Source of the DNA: Cubamyces lactineus
Lineage: Eukaryota > Basidiomycota > Agaricomycetes > Polyporales > Polyporaceae
Direction: 5' to 3'
DNA length: 64,000 bases
NCBI GenBank assembly: GCA_022376465.1
Contig: JACDTU010000005.1
Span: 608,001-672,000, forward strand
Shown here: in pieces, positions 11,873 to 23,149 of the stretch
How the letters are laid out: every line of letters starts with the position of its first letter
How positions within the stretch are numbered: position 1 is the first letter of the stretch
Notes under the pieces: generated by a model
The model's input: the letters and a program-made list of their open reading frames with translations, nothing else
Database searches by the model: none
What the model was told of the DNA's origin: nothing
Program-made: the position numbers and the translations under genes

Positions 11873-13195
11873 ATGCGGCACCTCGCGCTTTCGCTGCTCT
11901 CGGGCTTGTCTATCACCGGGATCGCTCTGGCTCAGGACGCTCAACTCGTAAGTTGCAGTGCTCAATCCGGGATGTGTTCGTCAATGCTCCCGGTAGATCC
12001 ACGTTGGCATCCAAGCCGGTGATGAATCGATCCTCATCTTCAGCCCGGCCTCGGTCAACGCCGCCAGCGGCGCCATTGTCACTTTCGTGTTCGATAGCGT
12101 CCCCAGTAACCACTCTGTGGTCCAGTCCACGTTCGAGAGCCCATGCCAGCCTCTCAAAGGTGGATTCGCCTCTGGCTTCATCATAGTCCCCGATGGCTCC
12201 ATGGCTCCTTTCCCAACATGGAACCTCACAATTGAGGATGACACTCAACGTGAGTCCTACCTCTCCGTCCGAACAGTAGACACGAATCATGCAACGTTGG
12301 TTAGCCATATGGTTCTATTGCGCCCAGACACAACTCTTGCCCTATTGCGAGGGCGGCATGGTCGGGTGAGTCCGAGTCTTCATCGGCGTCATACCTCGAA
12401 AATGCGGCACCGGGGACTGATTGGTGATCGTCGATCAATCGTGCATCAACTCCTGCAGTGTCATCAACCCTCCCAGATCCAACGAAACCTTCGAGTCTTT
12501 CCAGTCCCAAGCCAAGGCTCAAACTACCGTCGGTGCGCCAAAGCCTGCTCTATCCGGCGTCAATGTGCTCGCCTCCGTAGCGCCTGGCCCTCTGACTGGC
12601 AACTTCTCTGGTGTGGATCTCCCAACCGGCACCATACTGATCAGCAATATCCTCTCGAAGGTTGGCCCTGCTACTACCAGCGCGACCGCTAGTCACTCCA
12701 GCAATACATCAGGTGGCCAGAACACGACATCAAGCCGAGCGCCTGTCGAGACCAGCCGTAGGCAGGCTGGGTCCCACGCCGCCCTAGGCCCCATCGTAGG
12801 CGCGGTCATTGGAAGTGTCTGTGCGGCGCTCGTCGCTGCCGTCGGCATCTTCTGCGTCCTTCGACATAAGCGCCATAGACGCACGATCACAGAAGGCGCC
12901 TCTCGCCAGCAACACTCGTGGTACATTGATGCTCAATCCAATAGGCAGAAACTTGATGACGGCGAGGCGACTATTGGGCAACCCACGGAGACGATGGAAA
13001 CGATGAACATGAGATATTACGTACACTTCCAATGTTCTACTTGATGTCGAGAGGCCACGTTCTCATCGTTGTCGCATGTGTACACAGGACCCGGACGATC
13101 CCAGCACGTATCCGCCCCCAATTCCGGTGATACACCGAGAACGTGCAGTACCACCACAGCCAGCCGGTGTCCCCGAGGTATACGGGAGCTCCTGA
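11873..13195 (+). CDS. Secreted cupredoxin-like domain protein with C-terminal membrane anchor
   Basis: Exons 11873-11947, 11997-12249, 12305-12365, 12459-13020 and 13088-13195; phases close to give 352 aa. Residues 1-20 form a signal peptide (MRHLALSLLSGLSITGIALA). The next about 130 residues match the fungal extracellular Ser-rich cupredoxin-like domain: FSPASVNAASGAIVTFVF, NHSVVQSTFESPCQPL, GGFASGF, then PIWFYCAQTQLLPYCEGGMVG. A Ser/Thr-rich stalk follows, then one membrane helix (GPIVGAVIGSVCAALVAAVG) with a basic stop-transfer (RHKRHRR). The cytoplasmic tail is Pro-rich and ends VYGSS. It is probably a cell-surface protein; metal binding is not certain because type-1 copper ligands are often incomplete in this family. 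A relic of a paralogue lies downstream (13651-13742). Confidence 0.85.
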
Positions 13196-13650
13196 TCGAC
13201 CCTATATTGATAGTCCGTCTTATTGCTCCGGGGTTCGCGGCCTAGACTATAGTATTGTACAGCCTGCAATCATCGGCGGCGAGTAGACTGTTCAAAGAAT
13301 ACTATTAGCTTGCCGATCCACGAGAGGAAGCGACACTGCGAATATTCGGCAACGTCGTTAAAGAACATGTCCGCCATTACCAGTAGACCTCACATACCTG
13401 TTCTTGGACCCTGCGATGTTGTGGCACATAGCCATCGCCAATCAAACAGTTGATTCCACTGAGAGATTCCTGTTTCATTGGAGCCATGATGCATATGAAG
13501 TCGAGATGGCGTACGGTGAGAGCGATATGGATGGGAGTGTGGGGTATGCTTCACGGTCGTCCGAAGAAGTATTCCTAGTAACGGCCTAAGCTCTTGGGCA
13601 ATCCAGGACATACTCCAATACGACTTTACTCCCTACACCGTAGACCGTAG

Positions 13651-13742
13651 CCACGCTAGCATCATCAACTCACCTACGGGCACAACTAATCAGGCTCTAG
13701 CTTCCTACGAGGCCAATGCCAAAGCTGAGACCGTAGTCAGCA
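13651..13742 (+). pseudogene. Relic of a second cupredoxin-like gene
   Basis: A short frame reads SIINSPTGTTNQALASYEANAKAET. It aligns with the post-cupredoxin segment of the preceding gene (GVINPPRSNETFESFQSQAKAQT). No intact exons are found around it, so it appears to be a decayed tandem copy. Confidence 0.4.
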
Positions 13743-15489
13743 GTCCAATTCAGCTCTTTCCGAGGTTTATCATCAGCAAAAGTGTACACTAATATAGATA
13801 TCCAGCCATAGGCAGGCAAACATGGACCGGCTTTGAAAAGGTGTCCCAGCGGGGTAATCCAATGCCGGGGAGGTGTAGAGGTTTGCTGATGCATGACCTA
13901 TCTTAGGCGCGCATTGAAAAACTCCGGCATGCATTGGCAACGTCTCCCCTGACGTGCAATATTTGCTAACGACAGGTGCATATAGGCAATGCTGGCGAAT
14001 GTTTATATACAACAGTCATGTGAGGGGAGTTTACACAATAAATTCTTGAATCCCGGTAGCTGTCCAGACAGATACATCCTATTATATCCTATTATGCACT
14101 GCTAGGGCCATAGTGGGATTTATGAGGAAAACATAATTAATTATATAATCGACATGCGATGACAACCTCCGTGTGCCATCGGCCCAATATCTCCGAGCCT
14201 TGAAAGAACCCAGGCAGTGGGCGGGCAGCCGGGTGTCTTCTCTTGGTGTGCTGTGGGACACTCACACTACATTGAAAGGCTGACTGGGAGGAGGTAGCAA
14301 CGACTCCGGGGGTGTCATAGGCATGGGACATGCGCTTGACGGTGTGGGGCGTGCTCAACGCGCCCGACGTCCTCGGCGAGCTAGAGGTGTTCAACTTCGT
14401 GTCAGAGGCGCCCGTGCCCCCTGATGAGGTACCGGTGGCGTTTGTCCCCCTTCTGCCCGCGTAACATCTCCTACAGCTTACATTCATGTCACTTGGACAT
14501 AATGGCTGGGGGATGGTGGTGGGTTGAGAAATGAACCGGCCAAGGGCGGTCCCGGTATATATCAACTTCAGAACTGCACGTGAGTGGTGCAACGATCCCT
14601 ACTGTACAGTTGGCTGATTGGATCGGGCTCTCAGATCTGTTGCAATTACTGCACGCCGTCACGACAGGTATGCATAACAAAAATATACAACTATCCCGTA
14701 GGGGTCAGCTTGCCCTATCAAAAGTCTTGCATGATTAAGCTTGGCATACATTGTCTGGCAGGCCCATGCTGGTAAATTACTCCGGTGCAGGGTAATTGTT
14801 GGCTGGGCCTGGTAAAATATCCGCCACCGGGGCAAATATATGCAAATATCCAAGTGCATTGCGTACGTATGTACCGAATGTACTTTTTGACTGATGCCAT
14901 GCCTTTGCCACCGCGACATGCGGTCCCCTCACCGGCACCTTCTTCAGGGTGGACTTCCCCACTAGCACCACTTCTATTGCCAGCACTCACACCAGCATAT
15001 CGCCGACCGTAGGCACGACGGGCAGTACTGATTGCTATCGCAGTTGTTGCCATCTCGTACATTCTTTGATATCAGCAACAGCGGCGCGCACTGACGGGTA
15101 GAGACGCTCACTGAGGTGATCCGAGCTCTCAGTCTGTCGATTCTCTGCCCAGCATACGCGGATCAATGGATGACGAGGAAGCTGTCGAGGTCGCGGCTAG
15201 CGATCCAATAGAGCCTCAAGGCCGACCTTGATCGAACATGCGGTACTATATGGTGGGCTCCGGAAGCGCTGGCACTCCAAGTCACTGAACACGACTGGAC
15301 GCACACACCTTTGAGATCTTGCAAGACAACACGTGTTCCAACCAGACTCCATGGGCTGTAAAGAGGTACGTGCTCATTGGATAGTCATATTAGGACCTCG
15401 ACATCTCCCATTTTCACTATTACTCTGCGGATAGTCCGGCGTAGTACGATAAGTGTCTATACATGACTAATATAGTGCTATTTAGCCCG
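13743..15489. other. Intergenic, no confident gene
   Basis: Minus-strand frames at 14137-14592 and 14718-15062 are open but contain no recognisable domain and no convincing splice structure. A tandem ATATCCTATT repeat lies near 14076-14096. I see no RNA gene. Confidence 0.35.
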
Positions 15490-15735
15490 GGCGGTTTTTC
15501 CTGATGAATGGCGTCCAGCCACTCATCTTACAAGCAAGCGTCGCAGAGGGCGCGTCGACTTCCTCGATGTCGCTATCCGGCGCAGCGCGTTTCTTCCGAA
15601 TCCCTATCGTGACAGGCGGAGGAGGCGGAGTAGGAGTGGCGACGCGAGGCTTCTCCCTGTGCGGGGGCACCGATAGTGTATATGGTATTATGAGATCGTT
15701 CCCATCCTCACGTCGGTTTGCCGGGGAACGGCTGC
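15490..15735 (-). pseudogene. Truncated duplicate of the UBA2 3' end
   Basis: Minus-strand sequence encodes [37 protein letters not shown] and W/R-rich tail residues. These match the last exon of the UBA2 gene at 19977-20295 ([37 protein letters not shown]). Similarity continues at the DNA level through the preceding linker (15663-15730 against about 20235-20290). Only the tail of the gene is present and the frame ends early. It lies in the same orientation as UBA2, about 170 bp beyond the end of zinc-finger gene A, just outside the left inverted-repeat arm. Confidence 0.75.
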
Positions 15736-15901
15736 GTCTGTACCACCCGAGTGTTGAGCCTAAGTAACAGATACTGTATAGTCAACACGGGGTGAACTGA
15801 CCGTACGTTGGCTGGCATTGTGCTTGCATCTAGATGACTCCAAGATACGCCAGATGTAACTCCATGTATTGCGACTGCTACAAGTTTTCATCCTGGATGC
15901 A

Positions 15902-17064
15902 CTAGGCGTTAGACATAGCATTCGCAACCGGAATGGCATAGGACGTACCGCTGCAGCCATCGTCCAGATGTCTCCGCAAGGAGTCCAACCGACTGTATGT
16001 TTTACCGCAGCCGGGGCATACAGATGCTCCGAACAGCCAGTGCACCGTCTTGATGTGTCGATAGGCTTGATTGACGGTGGTAGAGGAATGGCTGCAGCCG
16101 GTGTACCTGCACTGAACACCACCGTGACCCGCTGTTGGGATATTCTCCTTGCCTTTGCCTTTTCGCCCCGTCCGAGCAGCTGTGCCGTTGCCTTTCCTTT
16201 GCGCTGTAGCTGTATCTTTTGAGCCGGCCTTCTCTGCACGTTCGGCGCGGCGTTCGGACGCATAGTGCACCTTCTCGAGATGTGTCTTTCCCATCTTCCA
16301 CCCAGCAAGTAGTTCTTTGCAGCCGCCGATCCCACATGATACGCTCTCCGCTGTCTTCTTGTAACTGTCCGCTTCCGCCTGCGTCATGCGTGTCCGTGCG
16401 GATCCGTCGCTGGCGCGCCCACGACCGCACGCCTTTTTGATAGGTGGCGGACGACGGTAGTCCTCGTCGTCGCTGGAGGATTCCTCCTCCTCCTCGCTCT
16501 CCCACTTGCGTTTGGCAAGACGAGAGCTCCGCCGAAGGGGAGTGGGGCTGGCCTGAGTACTCTAGGTACGGAGTGAGAGGGAGAAGGCACAATGTATGAA
16601 TATGGACCTACCTCCTGTGCCGCACTTCGATTCTGCTCCGACTCGTGGACGTCCTCATATTCGTCCTCCCCTCCGTCTGCGGAGGTAGAATTGTCCGACG
16701 AGCCCTCCTCGTCTGCCGAAGACGGCGTGTAGACCCACGGTGCCCCCAGGGGGTCTTTTACTGACAGCTTGTCTTCCTCTTCTTCCTCACACGATTCCTC
16801 ACTCTCGGAGTCGTATATGACCCCCACCACCTCGAAGTCGTCGCTGTTGACTTCGACTTCTGAATCGTCCCCAGTATCCTCATTCGAGGCGTAGCCTCGA
16901 ATCTCGCGGTCGAGCTCGTCCTCATCAAGTTCCTCGTCAGCGGATGGAATGAAATTGAACGAGGGCACTTGCGCGCCGGAAGCCTTGGACGGCAATTGCG
17001 GGGGAGGAACTGCCTGTCCTGCCGCCGAAGTCGAAGTGGTCTGGATGCGAGCGACGGAGATCAT
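15902..17064 (-). CDS. C2H2 zinc-finger protein A (left arm of the inverted repeat)
   Basis: Exons (complement) 16612-17064 and 15902-16552, 367 aa; a small last intron near the 3' end is possible. The N-terminal half is strongly acidic (DEDELDREIRGY, DDFEVVGVIYDSE, SESEESCEEEEED). A basic, NLS-like stretch follows (RRSSRLAKRKWE, KKACGRGR). Three fingers are visible: C-x4-C-x12-H-x4-H (CGIGGC...HLEKVH), C-x4-C-x12-H-x4-H (CRYTGC...HIKTVH) and C-x2-C-x12-H-x4-C (CPGCGK...HLDDGC). This suggests a nuclear DNA-binding factor; the target is unknown. It is paralogous to gene B at 40794-42031, which lies in the opposite orientation. The shared motif at 17224-17246 is about 160 bp upstream. Confidence 0.82.
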
Positions 17065-17223
17065 GGCGCGTAGGTGTATTTGGATATGGGGGAATGTGGA
17101 AAGGGATATTGAAGGGATTTGCAGGAAGACTGGGGCTGAGAGAGATGTGGACAGTGGCTGAAAGCGAAACACGTCGTGACCAATTGTGCGCGAACGCAAC
17201 AAGCGCCAAACGCGGTACGTCGC

Positions 17224-17246
17224 GAACATCGACACGCTCGACGCGT
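17224..17246 (-). promoter_or_regulatory. Shared upstream motif, site A
   Basis: On the minus strand: ACGCGTCGAGCGTGTCGATG followed by TTC. It contains an MCB-type ACGCGT (17241-17246) and the core TCGAGCGYGTCGANGTYC that recurs before the other zinc-finger genes. A TTTGGCGC (E2F-like) element is close by (about 17207-17214). Confidence 0.5.
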
Positions 17247-17452
17247 TCCCGCGTGACCGTAATACCAACATTACCACGCCTCTTTTTGCAGTGAAAAATC
17301 CTGGTCACTAGCATCGTCAGCGATAGATGCACATACTCATCGATGAACAGGACATACCGTCCACCACTTTCGATCCAGACCCCGTTCTTGACACTCTCGC
17401 CGCCGGTAAGCGTTCGTGTAAGACTGGGTCAAATGAGACGATATGTTAACTC

Positions 17453-18122
17453 CTATGGGCAGTAGAAATGGCGATCCAAAGTACCGTCGATGTGCGAGCA
17501 GGCGTGCCACTGAGCCACCAGGTATTGTCCGCTGGGAATAGAGGTATCGGGAGGAAGGCTTGGACAAGCTGCACCGCGCCAAGCAGACTCATATACCAAG
17601 TCGACGCACACAACCGTGTCTTTCGGCAGCCATAGTGTAACACCGCGGAGGTGCGTACTTCTTGGTACGGAGTTCCTGACTATTCGGTACAACGCCCCCG
17701 ACGAAGACAGGCTGGACTAGATTCAAAGGAAAGTGATGCCAGGTGCAATGGCAACAATGGTATTCAGGCATTGCTTCGCTCGACCAGAGCAAAGCATTGA
17801 CTGTACCATTGGCATTCACAGAGCTAGGCGGTTGCGCAGGAACTACCATTGAACCGTGCGTCCATTGGTATTCCTGCGCAATCGCAGGCAAGAGGTATCT
17901 GCGCGTGACCCCAAATGTGTGAATGAATGACTGATCTGTGCTAGGCGATATCATTCTCTCGTTTTCTCTGGCCCTTGGCGAAACGCGAACGTAATTTTCA
18001 ATCCCGCATTGGAGGGCAACTAGACAATTCGCGTGGGCCAGGCTCATTGTGGCCGTGTTGGAGTCAACCTGCTCGAATTCGCGAGCATCGGCCTGCCAAA
18101 GTTCCAAGTTATCAGCTCCCAA
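17453..18122 (-). CDS. Unknown gene Y, left copy
   Basis: A minus-strand frame from 18122 reads MGADNLELWQADAREFEQVD, then SLAHANCLVAL, YLLPAIAQEYQWTHGSMVV and NGTVNALLWSS. A second frame encodes RGVTLWLPKDTVVCVDLVYE, IPSGQYLVAQWHAC and ends DRHFYCP at 17453; a splice is needed to join them. A further exon candidate (VKNGVWIESGGRYVLFIDE) lies at about 17338-17395. I do not recognise the family. The right arm holds a close copy (39742-40406) in which the first part carries an in-frame TGA. A degenerate match lies upstream of zinc-finger gene C. Exon boundaries are not settled, so it may be a functional gene or an early pseudogene. It lies directly upstream of zinc-finger gene A on the same strand. 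Confidence 0.4.
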
Positions 18123-18970
18123 CGTCTATGCGACCGCTAAGAGAGGACAAACCGTTACAAAGCGTAACTATTACCTGCGAATGGCCCAAGGATGAGTGCA
18201 TTGTCCCGGTCTTTCGTGCAAATCCGAAGTCTTTGTTTATAGGCTGAACTTGGCGTGGTCACCAACAGACATACGAATGGTGTGCATTGGGGTGATGATA
18301 GTGCAGGACGAGTTTGCAAGCGACCGCTACCCATGCCACGCATACCGACCCCTGCTGAGTCCGGACCAACAGCGACACATAATCCACATCCAAGTCCCCG
18401 GGAAGTGCGCCTGCGCGACTCTCCTGATATCTTTTATTTTTCCCGCATTTCCCCGATAAAAATGGGTCAGGGCACCATGAAATCGTCTCAAACAGTGAGG
18501 TACGACCACTCGGAAAATGGGCGGGTGCAAAATTCTCACGTCGGAAATTGGGCAGCGTTGCCAGGGGTCCTACCACCCAGCCTCAGCTCTTGCGGCGGCT
18601 CTTGTCTACGCCTTGATTTACCACCACCAAGCCACCACATCTATTCGCTCCTTCTCTCCTCAATAGTAGCTGGAACTCGCAGTTCAGAAGGCTTCTGACT
18701 TGTCTGCTACGGACTGAGGCTTCTGGTTGACTTCCCACTGCCTGCAACGCGAGATCGCAATTCCTGCCGTCGCACACTCTCAAGTCTTGACATCTGCGCG
18801 GTTCTAGCCACATCCAACTCCTGCGTACCACGCTGAGCACACCCGCACGTAGAGCCGTCTCATTTGCTTTGTCGATCATGCAAGAAGAGTCTCGCAAGAC
18901 AGGGGAGTCGACCCTCGTCCCTTTCTCCGTCGCCCAGTAAGAGCGTGCTCGAGCATCCTCACTCACACAG

Positions 18971-19176
18971 AAGCGCAAGCTGCAGTTTCGCAGCACGCAA
19001 CGTCGAACGCGAGTGGTGATCAGGGCGATGATCCTCAGGCCCCGTCTACGTCTGGCTCTCAGGAGACTGCCCGTGACGGCCGCGGAGGCTCCGGGGCTGT
19101 GGTATATGTGGAGAGCAGCTACGGGGCAGGATCGTCAGGAGGTGGTGACTGGCTGGAGGAAGGGATGGATGAGTGA
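18971..19176 (+). CDS. Unknown gene X, last exon, left copy
   Basis: A 206-nt exon after the acceptor CTCACACAG encodes 67 residues beginning AQAAVSQHATSNASGDQGDD and ending SSGGGDWLEEGMDE, a disordered acidic tail. The right arm has an exon of exactly the same length (38708-38913 on the minus strand) with only a handful of amino-acid changes and no stop. Two open copies of identical length suggest the frame is or was under selection. A preceding exon probably ends at a GTAAGA donor near 18938. Upstream exons at 18.2-18.7 kb are uncertain. Function unknown. Confidence 0.45.
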
Positions 19177-19976
19177 TTCTCTTTGAACGATTGTTGTCGC
19201 CAGCAGATGTCTGTACGTGTAATGAGCTATTTCTCAAAGGCACCGATTGTACGAATCGTGTCTTTCCTCATGCATGCCTTCATTGACATCCGATATGTGT
19301 TCAAAAGCAAGGGTAGGGACAACAAGGATCCGCATATTGAGCCACTATTAGCCTCGTGTCTTCTGTACTGTACCTTGAGCCCAAGTGTACATGTCTCGCC
19401 GGACTGTCACGATCGCGAAAGACTCAGTATCAACACTATGCTAGCCAGGGATCCCGGGATCGATTGACGCAAGGGTTCAGATCTCAGGTGCTAAACAAGC
19501 AAGATCTGCTGACGTTAATTTGACAGTCTAAGTAGGCGTGATTGTAGCAGCATAATACAGTAGGGGACTCGGAGGGGCAGTCTACAACAAGAGTAAACAT
19601 TTATTAGTGGTAATAAGCTGATGAGTGATACAATCTTACCAGATCGCCGCGACGCCTCAAGTTGCTTACGACTAGTCTAAGACTGGCCCAAGCCCGAGGC
19701 GAGTACTTGAGTCGTGTCCGTAGGTAATGTCTTGATGTGGCGTCTGCTGTACATCGAGAACCTAGCCGCGTCCATGCGTACCGCACACGACCCTCTGTCA
19801 ACAACGTAGTATCGTTATCCGCTAGGCATTAGCAGACAGGAGCTAAGATGACCATACACCTTGAGTATATTAGTGCAAGCGACAGCAAGATAAGAATACG
19901 ACTAGCACGATGACAAGAAACGAAGCCACCCAGCGGAATTTGAGCATATGCATATGCATGGGAGCGGCCACCCGAC
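19177..19976. other. End of left arm and UBA2 3' flank
   Basis: Inverted-repeat similarity stops near 19450-19460. The remaining about 500 bp to the UBA2 stop codon hold no credible gene. Confidence 0.5.
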
Positions 19977-22900
19977 TTAGTCGATCACAATCACGTCGGG
20001 ATCCTCCTCCTCGATCGTCTCATTTGCATTGTCTAACATGATCAGCCCATCCTCCTCCAGCCTCCGCTTCTTGCTCGGAGTGATCGGCGTCTGGCCACCC
20101 ATCGTACGAGCGCGCTTCGCAGAGGGCGCATCGACTTCCTCGATGTCGTCGTCCGGCGCAGCGCGTTTCTTCCCTGCTGTGACGGGCGGTGGAGGCGGAG
20201 GGGTAGGAGTGGCAATGCGGGGCTTCTCCCTGCGCGGGGGCGTCGGTAGTGGAGATGGTAGTATGAGAGTAGATCCGTCTGCAGGATGGTCCGGTCTAGC
20301 CAATATCGTCAATAACACCATCACATCGAGTAGGATGAGCCAAAATGACATACGGAAGTATCCCGATGGCAACTTGGATAGTCGCATATTCGCCGTCTTC
20401 ATCAACAATAGAGAGGAACCTGCCCCGAGTGACGTTCAAGCTCTCCAGCGTGCGGTGGTCGTTGTCGTCCCAGTCCGGATCGCTGAGCACGCGCTTGTCC
20501 TCATACACGCTCACCTCCTGCGGCCCGTCTCGCTCGTCTGCGTCGTCAGCGTTACGCCCCAAGACACCGTCGACAACCTCCTTCAACGTCACGCGAGCCG
20601 GGTCGCAGCGCACTTCCGTGTAGGTGTCGCGACAGACGCCACATGACGGGTTGGGTGTGCACATGGCAATCGCGCTGAGAGGCATGCTAGGCTTGAACTG
20701 CACGTGAACGTTGCGGAGAGACGAGTAGGAGTGTCGTAGAAGGTGGAACGCTTGAAGTACGATCAGGCCCGCGATGATGGCGTTGGTGGTCGCAATTGCA
20801 GGAATGATGTTACCCGCCATTTCTGCAACTCCTATGTTAATGAGAGCGTAGAGAATATACCAAATTATGGTCCCACCCTTGACTTCCCAACGACTCTTGC
20901 CAGGGATTCCATACGCAGCGGACCGCAAATTGGCAGCAGCAGTCACGAAGTCGAGTGTGTCATCGTCGTCCTTGTCGAACGAGATAGTATCTTCCCCTGC
21001 TCTAAGACGGGCAGCGAGGCGTTCCGTGCTACATACAGTACTCATTTGAACCAATCGAGCTAGTGTCCAGAGTAACAATTGCACACACCTTGATACAAAC
21101 AACTCCAGATTATCCTGCAATGACAAAGCGCGCTGGTCCTTCAGTCCAGCACCACTTGTAGTGGCGGCCGTCGACGAGCTGCTGCCATTCAACATCTTCT
21201 CCGTCGAGGCACTGCCCTTTGCACCGTTAGTCTGTTCTTGGGCAGGAGATGCGGAGGTGCCGTTCTGGGTCGGACGGTTGAGAACAAATGTTCCAGCACG
21301 AATAGCGTCGAACTCGAGCGGCACAGGAGGCGCCCGCGAGCGCCACATGTCCGCCATGGACAATAGGTTGAGGATATCTGAGTGGAAGACCTGCACATGA
21401 AATCGGCACGTACTCAGTCAGTAACGTAGTGATCAAGTAGTAGGGACTTCCTGACCTTATTGAAGACCATTTTCGCGGCACCTGATGAAGAGCCATCTGC
21501 TGTTGCTGAGCGGAGAGCATCCCGGACGGCCTTGAAAGCCAAGGCCTCCTTACGAAGAGCAGCGATTTCCGTCGCTGAAGAGAGCGTGGTATATCAGTGT
21601 CACGCAGAGGCATCGTATGTGAGCGGTAAGCACCATTCTCGCCCTGCTTCTCAGCTTCGTCGAGCTCACTGCCTGAATCCTCGTCTTCGCCAAACAATTG
21701 ACTGACGTAATTTCTTCAGAACGAGTGCGAGAACCTCATAGTGCGCACAAACTCACGGCATCAGATAGCTCTTGGCCCACACAATGCAATGTATGGGTTG
21801 AGACGGTGTCGAACGAATCGTGCAAACAGGGAACGTCTTTGGAGTAGGTTTAGGCACGCAGTCGAAGCACTCGGCTCGGTCCTGGTGTATCAGGTTCGTC
21901 AGCACTGACTCGATGCACGAGGCTATTCACTACAGCACATATCAATTGCAACATACCTTCAGAATGGGTTGAACCTGCCCTAAGTACCCTGCAGTGCCTG
22001 ATTCAACAAGGGGAACATTGGCCGCCATACACATCTTGTTGACATGCCGTCGGGCATCTATTGTGGGCGTGTCAGATACCATGCGTTAAGGAGGACATAT
22101 TGATCATGCTTGAATGCTGAGGATGTGCATGCAAACACACGCTGCACGTTACCTTTACTTGTCCTCTACCATGAGTCAGTCGGTACTTTGGCCGTTATGC
22201 GCGATGCTATCTGTCGGTCGTACCCATCTCGGGCCATTCGCCATTCGCATGAAGGCATGAGTACCTCAAAGCAACCAGTATCAGAAATTCGAGATGGCGC
22301 GTTTTGTGAAGGCTCGTCGTGAGCGTGAACCGGCGCTCCGAACACGGAGCCAACGCTGCGTGCTACCGGGAGACCTACTTCGCCGTGCACAGCCTTGTGG
22401 AATAGACCCTAGGTGACTCGAGGGACAACTCGAGAGAACTCGGAACGCGAGAGCAACCCTAAGCCGCGGTCACATTTCGGGGGCCAGTTACTGCAAGCCT
22501 TGGTTGAACTCAGAAGAGGCCCGGGGAACCGAAAGTGGGTGCAAATGACCGTAGTTCAAAGATGGAGTGACTCTTACCGAGATTGTCAAGAGCGTTGAGC
22601 ACTATGTCGAAACCGCGGAACCATGCAACGTCATACTCAGGTTCCTTTATATTAGCATGTATGGGGGTGATCTTGACGTTGGGGTTGAAGGCGGAGGCCG
22701 TCTTTGCAGCGACCTAGTTTCGAGAGACGCCGTGAGCAACAGACACCTAGGCTAACCCACATGGCCCGGGAGCCACGGTCACTCGGGAATCATGGAGACG
22801 TACCATGGCTTTGCTCTGCTTGATATCTTTCTTTCTGAAGAGAAATTGTCGATTTAGATTAGACAAGTCTATTGTGTCGAGGTCGAGTAGTGTGATGTCT

Positions 22901-23149
22901 CCGAAACCCGTCAGGACGATGTTCTTGACTGTATGTTACAGAACGCATGGTGATGCGGCAGTGCGGAGACAAGGGGGCTCTAAACGTTAGCAAAGCCATC
23001 TCCTTGCTGATAACACTCTGAGCAAGAAAAGACGCACGCAGTTCGCAGCCGATGCCTCCTGCACCGACCAAGAGGACCTTGGTTTGTGACAAACGGCCAT
23101 AGAGCTCCTCGCCGAGGATAGCCTTTGCATGCGCAGATCTCCCACTCAT
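19977..23149 (-). CDS. UBA2: SUMO-activating enzyme subunit 2 (UBA2)
   Basis: Eleven exons (complement): 23038-23149, 22804-22928, 22578-22713, 21957-22057, 21757-21881, 21634-21701, 21456-21574, 21089-21390, 20877-21028, 20354-20822 and 19977-20295; phases close, 675 aa. It forms the E1 with AOS1, adenylates SUMO and carries it as a thioester. The N-terminus has the nucleotide site [19 protein letters not shown], then [17 protein letters not shown]. The catalytic cysteine is C178 ([12 protein letters not shown]). Zinc ligands appear as CFDC (163-166) and [23 protein letters not shown] is the family signature. The ubiquitin-fold domain (about residues 465-560) precedes a C-terminal acidic/basic tail. 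The third intron (22058-22577) is 520 nt, far longer than its neighbours. The start was chosen at [13 protein letters not shown], which matches family N-termini. A copy of the tail lies at 15490-15735. Confidence 0.93.

Larger units (their letters stand above)
15902..19460. repeat. Left arm of a large inverted duplication
   Basis: Pairs in reverse complement with 38440-42031. Nucleotide similarity is high from about 17.1 to 19.46 kb (against 38.44-40.75 kb), including a stretch of about 80 nt near 17571-17650 that reads the same as 40216-40296. Across the zinc-finger gene the similarity remains at the protein level. The similarity ends near 19450. The arm contains zinc-finger gene A, gene Y and the X exon. 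Confidence 0.88.

Noticed and set aside
14137..15062. Minus-strand hypothetical gene
   Set aside because: Two open frames can be found, but no splice model gives a coherent protein and no motif is recognisable.
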